Positions 15,285 through 22,013 of a DNA stretch of 35,317 nucleotides are shown here, piece by piece (positions within the stretch are counted from its first letter, which is position 1; the number at the start of each line of letters is the position of its first letter). Location: positions 1-35,317 of the forward strand of contig JAPLLR010000027.1 of the NCBI GenBank assembly GCA_026387455.1, read 5' to 3'. The notes under the pieces were generated by a model. The model was not told the DNA's origin, ran no database searches, and was given only the letters and a program-made list of their open reading frames with translations. The translations under genes were made by a program, and so were the position numbers. This DNA is from Candidatus Omnitrophota bacterium (GTDB lineage Bacteria; Omnitrophota; Gorgyraeia; Gygaellales; Profunditerraquicolaceae).

Positions 15285-16110
15285 GGTGTACTTCTTCTCC
15301 TGTAAGGTGGCTGCTTAGCTCACCGATGCATCTATTTACCAAAGGGATGTCGATGGTGTCGGTTTCTGCGACAAATCCGGCAAGCAGGGCCCTGTCGCAA
15401 AGGGTATTGATCAGGCGGGGTGTTCCGGTAGAATAATCCCAAATCGCCCGTATTGCCTCATCAGTGAATTCTATTCTTCCGGCGCTTCCTGCAACGCTTA
15501 GGCGGTGATTAATATAATTTCTGATCTCTTCCTGCTCTAAAGGCGAGATATGAAAGCGCACCATGATCCTTTGGCCAAGCTGGCGCAGGTCATGGAGGTT
15601 GAGTCTGCGGGTAAGTTCAGGCTGGCCCACCAGGATCACCTGTAGCAATTTTTCTTTCTCAGTTTCAAGATTCGAGAGCAGGCGAACCTGCTCAAGCAGG
15701 TTAGATTTAAGGTTTTGGGCTTCATCAATAATTAGGACTATATTGTTTCCCGCTAAAGACTCGCGAAGGAGGAATTTATTCAGTCGGGCGATCAGCGCTA
15801 AGCGCGAACTGAACGCACCTCGGATGCCGAAGTCTTTGACGATGGCTTCCAGCAGTTCCATTTCAGAAAAATAGGGGTTAAGGATGAAGGCGGTCTTTAT
15901 TTTTCTGCCCAAGTGGCCCAGAAAATAGCGGCAGAGGGTGGTTTTACCTGTCCCGACCTCGCCGGTAAGGACCAGGATGCCTTTTCTTTGGGAAACACCG
16001 TAGGAAAGGTGGGATAAGGCTTCCTTGTGCTTCTTGCTTAAGAAAAAGAAGGCAGGGTCAGAGGTGACATTGAAAGGACGTTCTTTTAGGCCGTAAAATT
16101 GACAGTACAT
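15268..16110 (-). CDS. ExeA/GspA-like AAA ATPase
   Basis: This 280-residue ATPase shows MYCQFYGLKERPFNVTSDPA, the typical start of ExeA/GspA proteins, then Walker A GEVGTGKTT at 50-58, Walker B NIVLIIDEAQN, and the sensor segment VILVGQPELTRRL. The C-terminal peptidoglycan-binding part of full GspA is absent, so it ends at the AAA lid. It is expected to act with the GspB-like membrane partner encoded just after it. A GAGGAG ribosome-binding site lies at 16115-16120. Its promoter is divergent from that of the PilZ gene. Confidence 0.88.
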   Translation of the reverse strand: MYCQFYGLKERPFNVTSDPAFFFLSKKHKEALSHLSYGVSQRKGILVLTGEVGTGKTTLCRYFLGHLGRKIKTAFILNPYFSEMELLEAIVKDFGIRGAFSSRLALIARLNKFLLRESLAGNNIVLIIDEAQNLKSNLLEQVRLLSNLETEKEKLLQVILVGQPELTRRLNLHDLRQLGQRIMVRFHISPLEQEEIRNYINHRLSVAGSAGRIEFTDEAIRAIWDYSTGTPRLINTLCDRALLAGFVAETDTIDIPLVNRCIGELSSHLTGEEVHHEHYL

Positions 16111-16127
16111 TTGGCTCCTCGATGACT

Positions 16128-16155
16128 ATTATAGCAGAATCGAAGGATTTGTAAA
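16128..16155 (-). promoter_or_regulatory. Promoter of the gspA-like/gspB-like pair
   Basis: On the minus strand TTTACA (16155-16150) and TATAAT (16133-16128) are separated by 16 bases. Transcription would begin near 16121, just before the GAGGAG ribosome-binding site, giving a very short leader of about 11 bases. Its -35 box is only four bases from the -35 box of the divergent PilZ promoter, so the two may compete or share a regulator. Confidence 0.6.
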
Positions 16156-16159
16156 TAGG

Positions 16160-16188
16160 TTGACACGGTAGGTAGGATATGTTATATT
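16160..16188 (+). promoter_or_regulatory. Consensus promoter abutting the first PilZ gene
   Basis: A perfect TTGACA at 16160-16165, a 17-base spacer and TATATT at 16183-16188. The ATG is at 16198, nine bases after the -10 box, so the predicted transcript begins about three bases before the start codon. No Shine-Dalgarno sequence is present. Confidence 0.8.
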
Positions 16189-16197
16189 TACTTAACT

Positions 16198-16545
16198 ATG
16201 ACGGAGAGTAGTACTCAAGAACGCAGGGTGTTCACTCGGACAAAGCTAAAGACTGCGTTAAGGTATCAGATACGTGGCACTTCGGATTTTAATAACGCCA
16301 TCTGTGACGATATCAGCCTCGTGGGCATCGGATTCGTAAATGATGAATTTCTAACTCCGGATACTCTGGTTTCTCTTGAGATCAATGTCCTTTCCAAGGT
16401 TTTGAACGCAGTGGGAAAGATCTCCTGGAGCCTTCCGTTGCCTCACTCCGAAAGATTCAGGGTAGGCATACAGTTCCTAGAATTTGACCCCGTACAGAAA
16501 GAGTACCTTACGGATTTCATCAAAATGCAGTTAAACCAGCTGTAA
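16198..16545 (+). CDS. PilZ-domain protein (first)
   Basis: This 115-residue protein consists of a single PilZ domain, the main bacterial c-di-GMP receptor fold. The N-terminal arginine motif is ERRVFTRTKL and the second binding motif DDISLVGIGF (D/N-x-S-x-x-G) follows, so ligand binding looks possible. Such single-domain proteins usually switch motility, secretion or polysaccharide machines by contact. It is transcribed from its own strong promoter, with a nearly leaderless start, and a TAA stop 29 bases before the zinc-ribbon gene. Confidence 0.9.
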   Translation: MTESSTQERRVFTRTKLKTALRYQIRGTSDFNNAICDDISLVGIGFVNDEFLTPDTLVSLEINVLSKVLNAVGKISWSLPLPHSERFRVGIQFLEFDPVQKEYLTDFIKMQLNQL

Positions 16546-16574
16546 GATAATCTTAGAAAGGTAAGGTAAGTGTG

Positions 16575-16757
16575 ATGGTAGAAGAAACAAAGCAAGCGGA
16601 GAAACCGGTAGTGGAAATTCAGACAAATTGCCTGGGCTGCAGCAAGCCCCTCAAGAAGATAAGAAGATATTACCGCGACGGCAAGTTTTATTGCATCAAG
16701 CGTTGCTGGCGCACTTACTTAGATAAATCTAAAGCAGAGGCAGGGGAGAAGAAGTAA
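16575..16757 (+). CDS. Small zinc-ribbon-like protein
   Basis: The 60-residue product has CLGCSKPLKKIRRYYRDGKF followed by YCIKRCWRTY, giving a CxxC and a second CxxxC pair that could bind one zinc ion, with a basic C-terminus. I place the start at the ATG at 16575, about eight bases after an AAGGTAAGG ribosome-binding site; an in-frame GTG lies immediately upstream at 16572. Function is unknown. Its stop shares one base with the start of the second PilZ gene (TAATG), so the two are coupled. Confidence 0.75.
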   Translation: MVEETKQAEKPVVEIQTNCLGCSKPLKKIRRYYRDGKFYCIKRCWRTYLDKSKAEAGEKK

Positions 16758-17122
16758 TGCCTAAAGGAAGAGAACGTAGGGTCCACCCCCGTATTGATCA
16801 TAAACTTCCCATAAAAGTTGCGATAGATAAGTATGGCTTTGTCACTTCCACTAAGAACGTCAGCTGTGTCGGTGCCTATTGCCATATTACCAAATATATT
16901 CCTCCTTTTACGAAGGTCTCGGTTAAATTATCCCTTCCGGTGGCTACAGATCACGGAAAAAAGAACTATACGGTTGAGTGCAAGGGAGTGCTTGTGCGCA
17001 CCGAGGATGAGGCAAGGGGCGGTTTCAATATCGCAATATTTTTTAACAATATAAAAGAAGACGAGAAAAAGAAGATCTCCCAGTACCTCAGTCAATATTT
17101 GACCCATCAAGTCATCGCCTGA
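16757..17122 (+). CDS. PilZ-domain protein (second)
   Basis: A 121-residue protein with one PilZ domain. The arginine motif is GRERRVHPRIDHKLP and the second motif is TKNVSCVGAYC, with N-x-S-x-x-G intact, so c-di-GMP binding is plausible. It differs clearly from the first PilZ protein in sequence, so this is not a recent duplication. It begins on the last base of the zinc-ribbon gene and is followed after 12 bases by the DUF4416 gene. Confidence 0.88.
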   Translation: MPKGRERRVHPRIDHKLPIKVAIDKYGFVTSTKNVSCVGAYCHITKYIPPFTKVSVKLSLPVATDHGKKNYTVECKGVLVRTEDEARGGFNIAIFFNNIKEDEKKKISQYLSQYLTHQVIA

Positions 17123-17134
17123 AAAGATAAGGCT

Positions 17135-17659
17135 ATGGGCTCAATTAGAAAGCCCCATCCAGTAAAGCTTATCGTCGGATTTATCTATAAAGATAAATCA
17201 ATCCTCGAAAAAACAGAATCCATTCTTAGGAAAAATTTCGGAGCAATAGATTTTCAAAGCAAGATTTTCGCTTTTACCCATACTGATTATTATAATAAAG
17301 AGCTGGGGACCGGTTTAAAAAGAAAATTTATAAGTTTTAAGCCGCTCATCCTACCCCAGAAGCTTGCTGGCATAAAGGTCTTCGCCAACAGTATTGAAAA
17401 GAAATTCTCTAAAGATTCCCGCCGCTTGATCAACATCGACCCCGGTTACATTGATCTGCCTAAGCTAGTCCTGGCTTCAGCTAAAGATTTTTCCCATCGT
17501 ATATATATCGGCCGCGGGATCCACGCTGAAGTGACTTTGTCTTATCAGAACAAAGCTTTTAAGTGGTATGAGTGGACTTTCCCCGACTATCGCACCCCGG
17601 AATACATCGCAATATTTACTAAAATTAGAAAGATTTATTTTAAGCAGGTGAGAAAGTAA
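17135..17659 (+). CDS. DUF4416 family protein
   Basis: The 174-residue protein matches the DUF4416 family: PVKLIVGFIYKD near the start, the middle block TDYYNKELGTGLKRKFISF, and the highly characteristic C-terminal part LVLASAKDFSHRIYIGRGIH with YEWTFPDYRTPEYI. It is cytosolic, with no signal or membrane segment. No biochemical function is established for the family. An AAGATAAGG ribosome-binding site precedes the ATG, and its stop shares one base with the start of the radical SAM gene, which suggests the two work or are expressed together. Confidence 0.85.
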   Translation: MGSIRKPHPVKLIVGFIYKDKSILEKTESILRKNFGAIDFQSKIFAFTHTDYYNKELGTGLKRKFISFKPLILPQKLAGIKVFANSIEKKFSKDSRRLINIDPGYIDLPKLVLASAKDFSHRIYIGRGIHAEVTLSYQNKAFKWYEWTFPDYRTPEYIAIFTKIRKIYFKQVRK

Positions 17660-18630
17660 TGTACCCAACTTATCTGGATGCTTTTAACAGCGGTAAGCTC
17701 GAAAGATTAGCTGAACAGGCATTTGGTATGCTTGAGAGTTGTGCTATTTGCCCGCGCCAGTGTAAGGTAAACCGTCTAAAAGATCAGAGAGGTTTTTGTA
17801 AGACCGGATCAAAGGCTAAGGTCTGCAGTTACATGCCCCATCATGGCGAAGAGCCGCCAATTTCAGGAGAGCGCGGTTCAGGCACGATCTTTTTCTCCCA
17901 CTGCAACATGAGCTGTGTTTATTGTCAGAACTACGAATTCAGCCAGGCAGGGGAGGGTAGAGAGGTGGGGGCCGCGGATTTAGCGGGTTTTATGCTAGAG
18001 TTACAAGGTATGGGTTGCCACAATATCAATTTAGTCACCCCTACTCATGTTATGCCGCAAATTCTTAAGGCTTTGTGCATTGCAGTATCCAAGGGCTTAA
18101 AAATTCCCCTGGTTTACAATACAGGCGGTTATGAGTTGCCGGAAATGATCCGGTTGCTGGATGGTATTGTGGATATATATATGCCGGATATGCGTTATGC
18201 AGATCCGGAAATGAGCAAGAAATATTCCCATGCCCCAGATTATCCGAAATATAATCAGGCTTCAGTCAAAGAAATGCATAGGCAGGTAGGCATTGCGGAT
18301 ATGGATGATCAGGGTATAATAAAGAAAGGGTTGATCATCAGGCATCTTGTGTTGCCAAATCATATCTCAGGAATAGCAAAGATCATGAAATTTATCGCGC
18401 AGGAACTTTTGCCTGAAATATATATCAGCTTGATGAGTCAGTACACGCCGTATTATAAGGCCAAGGATTTCGCGGATATTTCTCGTAGGGTAACTTTGGG
18501 AGAATACGAGGAAGCAGAGACTATTATGCATCAAAATGGCCTGTATAACGGCTGGACCCAGGATTCAGGCGGCTTAGAGCGATTTGCAGGCGTACATATA
18601 AAATCGAATATCAGAAAAAATGATCCCTAA
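17659..18630 (+). CDS. Radical SAM protein, PflX/PflA-like (COG1313 type)
   Basis: The 323-residue protein holds the radical SAM cluster motif CNMSCVYCQN (C82, C86, C89). An upstream cysteine set CAICPRQC and GFC (C28, C31, C35, C47) is typical of the PflX group, which is related to pyruvate formate-lyase activating enzymes but has no proven substrate. Other features include the SGERGSGTIFFSHCNM approach to the cluster and NTGGYELPEMI. It overlaps the DUF4416 gene by one base and the acyl-CoA synthetase by 11. No glycyl-radical enzyme is encoded nearby, so a classical activase role is not supported by context. Confidence 0.87.
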   Translation: MYPTYLDAFNSGKLERLAEQAFGMLESCAICPRQCKVNRLKDQRGFCKTGSKAKVCSYMPHHGEEPPISGERGSGTIFFSHCNMSCVYCQNYEFSQAGEGREVGAADLAGFMLELQGMGCHNINLVTPTHVMPQILKALCIAVSKGLKIPLVYNTGGYELPEMIRLLDGIVDIYMPDMRYADPEMSKKYSHAPDYPKYNQASVKEMHRQVGIADMDDQGIIKKGLIIRHLVLPNHISGIAKIMKFIAQELLPEIYISLMSQYTPYYKAKDFADISRRVTLGEYEEAETIMHQNGLYNGWTQDSGGLERFAGVHIKSNIRKNDP

Positions 18631-20149
18631 AAACCTTCCGGAAATACTACGTAACAGCGCAGCCAAGCACCCTTTCCATAGCGCCATAGTATTCGGCTCA
18701 AAGAAAATATCCTATCATTCGCTTAACGAGATCACCGACCAGCTGGCAGAAGGCCTCATTAGCCTTGGCATCAAGAAACAGGAGAATATCGCTATTTTCC
18801 TCGACAACTGCCCGGAGTTCATTATAAGTTATTACGCGATCCTAAAAGCAGGCGCAGTAGTAGTCCCCGTAAATTATATGTTTAAGATAGATGAGGCCCG
18901 GCACATCTTAAGAGACAGCGAAGCAGTCGCCGTCATAACGAGCGCGTCGTACGTATCTTTTGTAAGAGATATTCGCCGGGATTTACCATTATTCCGCCAT
19001 ATCTTTTTGACAAAAGATTTCCATGCGATCCGCCGCCACCACACAGATGCAATTAAACAGGTATCGCCTGAGCCGAATGATCAAGCTGTGATCCTTTACA
19101 CCTCAGGCACTACTGGCCTGCCTAAAGGAGCGGTCCTTTCGCATTACAACCTGGTTTCAAATGCCACTGACTCTTTAGAGGCAATACGCATCAGCCATAA
19201 AGACGCTCTTATTTGCGTCCTGCCGCTGTTTCACTCATTTGCCGCGACAGTCTGCATGAACACGCCGATACTGGCCGGATCAAAAATAGTGATCATGAAA
19301 TCCCTTAAGTCCTTTAAGAGGATAATCCGCGCCATCCGCAAAAACAAGGTAACGGTATTTCCGGGAATCCCGTCCATATTTAATATTTTAAAAGACATAA
19401 AGCTGCCCAAAATCATGCAAACCCCGTTGATCAAGGTCTTTAACCCGGTGCGCATATGCATATCTGGTGCGGCAGCGCTTCCTAAGCAGACCCTAAAAGC
19501 CTTTGAATCAAAGTTCCGTATCCCGCTTCTTGAGGGTTACGGCCTTACTGAGGCGTCTCCGGTCGTAACCCTTAACCCCCTGCGCGGAACGCGCATTGCC
19601 GGATCTATCGGCCCGCCTTTATCGCGCAATATAGAACTTAAGGTTGTAGATGACGCAGGGGGAGAGCTTGGGCCGGAACAAATAGGCGAACTTATAGTCC
19701 GCGGTTCTAATGTCATGCTTGGTTACTTCAAACAACCCGAGACAACAAAAGAAACGATTCGTAACGGCTGGCTGTATACCGGAGATATGGCAAAAATAGA
19801 CAATAAAGGTTATGCCTATATCGTAGGCCGCAAGAAAGAAATGATCAATGTCCGCGGGCAAAATGTCTATCCGCGGGAAATCGAGGAAGTTTTGCATCAG
19901 AATCCCAGAATTAAAGAAGCGGCGGTTATTGGTATTGAGGATATTCATAAAGGTGAAGTGCCTAAAGCGTTCGTGGTTTTAAAAGAAGGTGAGAAGGCTA
20001 CGGAGCAGGAGGTGATTCATTATCTGCGGGAGAGGCTTGCTGGCTATAAAATCCCTAAGCAGGTTGAATTTAGAAACGCACTTCCTAAGAATACTACAGG
20101 AAAAATACTAAAACGGGTGCTGACGGATGAGGAAAAAAGAGGGAAATAA
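18620..20149 (+). CDS. Long-chain acyl-CoA synthetase / AMP-dependent ligase
   Basis: This 509-residue ANL-superfamily enzyme activates a carboxylic acid as its adenylate and transfers it to CoA or a carrier protein. The P-loop-like motif ILYTSGTTGLPKGAV lies near residue 155, followed by LLEGYGLTEASPV, NGWLYTGDMAKID, and GRKKEMINVRGQNVYPREIE. The catalytic lysine is in NTTGKILKRVL near the C-terminus. A fatty acid is the likely substrate, as in COG0318 ligases, but chain length cannot be read from sequence. It overlaps the radical SAM gene by 11 bases and the DUF2062 gene by 23. Confidence 0.9.
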   Translation: MIPKNLPEILRNSAAKHPFHSAIVFGSKKISYHSLNEITDQLAEGLISLGIKKQENIAIFLDNCPEFIISYYAILKAGAVVVPVNYMFKIDEARHILRDSEAVAVITSASYVSFVRDIRRDLPLFRHIFLTKDFHAIRRHHTDAIKQVSPEPNDQAVILYTSGTTGLPKGAVLSHYNLVSNATDSLEAIRISHKDALICVLPLFHSFAATVCMNTPILAGSKIVIMKSLKSFKRIIRAIRKNKVTVFPGIPSIFNILKDIKLPKIMQTPLIKVFNPVRICISGAAALPKQTLKAFESKFRIPLLEGYGLTEASPVVTLNPLRGTRIAGSIGPPLSRNIELKVVDDAGGELGPEQIGELIVRGSNVMLGYFKQPETTKETIRNGWLYTGDMAKIDNKGYAYIVGRKKEMINVRGQNVYPREIEEVLHQNPRIKEAAVIGIEDIHKGEVPKAFVVLKEGEKATEQEVIHYLRERLAGYKIPKQVEFRNALPKNTTGKILKRVLTDEEKRGK

Positions 20150-20615
20150 GCTGCAAAGATTCTTTAAGTTAATTTATCTAAAGCTTTTTCGGATAAATGA
20201 CACGCCGCAGAAAATCGCTTTAGGTTTTGGTTTGGGGGTATTTCTGGGAATTCTTCCCGGCACCGGACCCATTGCGGCCCTATGCTGCGCGTTTTTGTTC
20301 CGTCTTAATCGAGCCGCGGCATTTCTGGGCAGCTTGCTGACTAATACCTGGCTAAGCATTGTCACTTTTGTTCTTTCTGTCAAAGTCGGATCTTTTATGA
20401 TGAATATGGAGTGGCACAAGGTTTATCAGGGGTGGTTGGCAATCCTTAAAGATTTTCACTGGGCCAACTTGTTTAAGTTAAGCGTTCTGGAAATTGCATT
20501 TCCGGTGCTGTTGGGTTATTTTATAATTTCTTTGTGCGCGGGGATCCTGGGGTATATAATAAGCTTGATTGCAGTGATTCAGGTCAGAAAGTCAAAGGAA
20601 AAGAAGATTTGTTAA
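20127..20615 (+). CDS. DUF2062 membrane protein
   Basis: The 162-residue protein has a short basic N-terminus and about three to four membrane segments. The conserved block DTPQKIALGFGLGVFLGILP with GTGPIAALCCAFLFRLNRAA and TNTW marks the DUF2062 family, often linked to envelope or lipid-related genes, without known activity. The start lies 23 bases inside the acyl-CoA ligase gene. The gene is followed directly by folded repeat copy B. Confidence 0.85.
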   Translation: MRKKEGNKLQRFFKLIYLKLFRINDTPQKIALGFGLGVFLGILPGTGPIAALCCAFLFRLNRAAAFLGSLLTNTWLSIVTFVLSVKVGSFMMNMEWHKVYQGWLAILKDFHWANLFKLSVLEIAFPVLLGYFIISLCAGILGYIISLIAVIQVRKSKEKKIC

Positions 20616-20616
20616 T

Positions 20617-20755
20617 CACCTGGCCTTAGCCCCTTCCTTAGTCCCTTCCTTAAAAGGTATAGGAAGGACTACCCCTGTGGGGTTAATAGGTATAGGAATG
20701 GCTACCCCCGTGGGGTTAAAGGATAGGCCAGTGTTGCGCTTTCTGCGCAAGGAGG
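20617..20755 (+). repeat. Folded repeat copy B with nested 45-bp units and Shine-Dalgarno sequence
   Basis: The 49-bp base element (20617-20628 plus 20719-20755) matches copies C and D. It has an outer stem CACCTGGCCT with AGGCCAGTG, then hairpin TTGCGC-TTTCT-GCGCAA, then AAGGAGG. Between them lies a 90-bp insert after TTA. It is made of an outer 45-bp unit (20629-20640 plus 20686-20718) split by an inner 45-bp unit (20641-20685). Each unit ends in GGGGTTA, so TTA borders each insertion. The small hairpin differs from copies C and D by a C-G to G-C pair swap, keeping the stem. The AAGGAGG sits five bases before the ATG at 20761. Confidence 0.88.
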
Positions 20756-20760
20756 ATACG

Positions 20761-21249
20761 ATGGATTTTAATATGCCGGGGCCGAATAAAAGAGTGTGTG
20801 CGTATTTTATCGATGCGATAATAATTACAGCTATCGGGATAGTTGTATCATTAATGTTTTCCATGAATCTTTATTGGATAATTTATGTGCTATTGATCTT
20901 ATTTAAGGATAGTTTTAACGGACAGAGCTTTGGTAAATATTTAGTAGGAACGCAGATAGTTGATGAGAATAATTCTCCTGCTAGCATTTCCAAGGCGGCG
21001 ATCAGGAATATCTTTATGGCTATTCCGTTTTTTCCTATAATTGAGTATTTTGTTATGCTCAATGATAAGCAAGAAGGCAGGAGAATAGGGGATAGAGTGG
21101 TTAAAACCAGGGTTAACGATTTAAAGCCTGAGCTAAAAGATAGTATTTTTCTTTTGATTTCTCTTGTGCTGGTAGTGATTTACGTTGCAGTAGTTTTGGG
21201 CTATACTTATACTTTAATAAAGCTGGATCCGAGTTTAATTAAGCAATAG
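20761..21249 (+). CDS. RDD family membrane protein
   Basis: The protein has 162 residues when read from the ATG at 20761, five bases after the AAGGAGG of repeat copy B. An earlier in-frame ATG at 20677 would translate the repeat itself and is rejected. RDD family features are KRVCAYFIDAIIITAIGIVV, the middle block GQSFGKYLVGTQIVDEN, and NDKQEGRRIGDRVVKTRV; three to four hydrophobic segments are visible, with an extra one at the C-terminus. RDD proteins may be transporters or membrane scaffolds, and none is suggested here. Confidence 0.88.
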   Translation: MDFNMPGPNKRVCAYFIDAIIITAIGIVVSLMFSMNLYWIIYVLLILFKDSFNGQSFGKYLVGTQIVDENNSPASISKAAIRNIFMAIPFFPIIEYFVMLNDKQEGRRIGDRVVKTRVNDLKPELKDSIFLLISLVLVVIYVAVVLGYTYTLIKLDPSLIKQ

Positions 21250-21269
21250 GATAATATGGAATAATTACT

Positions 21270-21662
21270 ATGCGTAAATCTTTCCTGAAATACCTGTTCC
21301 TTATTTTTATATGTATAGGTGCGCTTTCTTGCTCACAGCAGGAAGTGCAAGCGCCGAATATTCTGGAGGCTAACAAGAGTTATGTTTCCAGTGCTCAGGT
21401 CGGGGATTTTGCTCCCGGCCAGCTTCAGGCGCATTATCAAAAACACGGGTATGAGTTTGGCAACATTTCGCAGGATGAATATTTAGCCGGCGCACGGGCG
21501 ATTTTAAGCGCTTTCCCGGACAATGATCTGCTGGAAAAAAGAAGATCAAACGGAGATGTTTTGCATTACAGGGCAAGCACCGGAGAATTCGCGGTTATGG
21601 CAAGCGATGGAAGGATCCGCACCTATTTTAGGACGGATTACCAATACTGGTTAAGGCAATGA
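21270..21662 (+). CDS. Lipoprotein with toxin-like C-terminal domain (putative BECR-fold nuclease)
   Basis: The 130-residue product has a signal peptide with lipobox GALSC (Cys21) and a C-terminal domain at about 50-130. Its pattern AHYQKHGYEFGNISQDEYL, GDVLHYRASTGEFAVM and DGRIRTYFR resembles nuclease domains at the C-termini of polymorphic toxins and some phage proteins of the Barnase/EndoU/ColicinE5/RelE (BECR) group. Residues that could serve in RNA cleavage are H55, H59, R117 and T118. This is recognition from memory, not a database hit. Its stop overlaps the next gene by ATGA, and that gene resembles immunity-type cysteine-rich proteins. Alternatively it could be a housekeeping lipoprotein with a related fold. 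Confidence 0.65.
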   Translation: MRKSFLKYLFLIFICIGALSCSQQEVQAPNILEANKSYVSSAQVGDFAPGQLQAHYQKHGYEFGNISQDEYLAGARAILSAFPDNDLLEKRRSNGDVLHYRASTGEFAVMASDGRIRTYFRTDYQYWLRQ

Positions 21663-21904
21663 AAAATAAGAAATATGTATGTCCGGTATGCGGATTTGGC
21701 GGCTTAAAAGAGCCACCTTTTGATAAGCTGGGTGAAGCATCTTATGAAATCTGTCCCTGCTGCGGTTTTGAGTTCGGTTTTGACCAGGCGCCTTATGTGC
21801 AGTTCCGTGAATCCTGGCTAAATAGCGGCGCTCAGTGGTATGTACTTAAGCAGAAACCTAAGGCTTGGGATCTGCAAAAACAGCTTAAAAATCTTAAAAA
21901 TTAA
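21659..21904 (+). CDS. Cysteine-rich CPCC-type protein, possible partner or immunity protein
   Basis: The 81-residue protein has two cysteine knots, CPVCGFGG at residues 8-15 and ICPCCGFEFGFD at 31-42, then FRESWLNSGAQWYV and KAWDLQKQL. This pattern matches a widespread family of small cytosolic proteins with CPCC motifs, some encoded beside polymorphic toxins. Zinc binding is likely. The ATGA overlap with the toxin-like lipoprotein gene suggests coupled synthesis. It could instead be an unrelated zinc protein. A strong terminator follows at 21934. Confidence 0.7.
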   Translation: MKNKKYVCPVCGFGGLKEPPFDKLGEASYEICPCCGFEFGFDQAPYVQFRESWLNSGAQWYVLKQKPKAWDLQKQLKNLKN

Positions 21905-21933
21905 GGCTAAAAAACAATAGAAGAGAGGTTGGA

Positions 21934-21976
21934 GGGAGGTAGAGAATCGTGATTTCTACCTCCCTTTTATTTTTTA
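21934..21976 (+). terminator. Rho-independent terminator before lexA
   Basis: GGGAGGTAGA at 21934-21943 pairs with TCTACCTCCC at 21955-21964, and an inner AATC/GATT pair lengthens the stem. It is followed by TTTTATTTTTTAT. It separates the toxin-like pair from the lexA promoter, which begins only three bases later. Confidence 0.92.
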
Positions 21977-21978
21977 TC

Positions 21979-22007
21979 TTGACATCCACACAGATGTGTG
22001 GTATGGT
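21979..22007 (+). promoter_or_regulatory. lexA: lexA promoter with palindromic operator in the spacer
   Basis: TTGACA at 21979-21984, a 17-base spacer, and TATGGT at 22002-22007. The spacer holds a perfect inverted repeat CCACACA-GA-TGTGTGG (21986-22001), placed exactly where a repressor would block RNA polymerase. Since it controls lexA, it is the natural candidate for the LexA (SOS) box of this organism. The transcript should start at about the ATG at 22014, making lexA mRNA leaderless. Confidence 0.82.
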
Positions 22008-22013
22008 TATCCC

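Noticed and set aside
17659-18630. Pyruvate formate-lyase activase or AmmeMemoRadiSam enzyme
   Set aside because: No glycyl-radical enzyme or AMMECR1/Memo genes are adjacent, and the N-terminal Cys pattern fits the PflX group better.
20617-20755. Metabolite riboswitch interpretation of the folded repeat
   Set aside because: The downstream genes are functionally unrelated, one copy precedes a tRNA, and the 45-bp units show insertion and nesting, which fits a mobile repeat better; a general translation-control role is not excluded.
20677-20760. Upstream in-frame start extending the RDD protein by 28 residues
   Set aside because: The extension translates the folded repeat (ending in LRFLRKEDT) and skips the AAGGAGG located five bases before the ATG at 20761.
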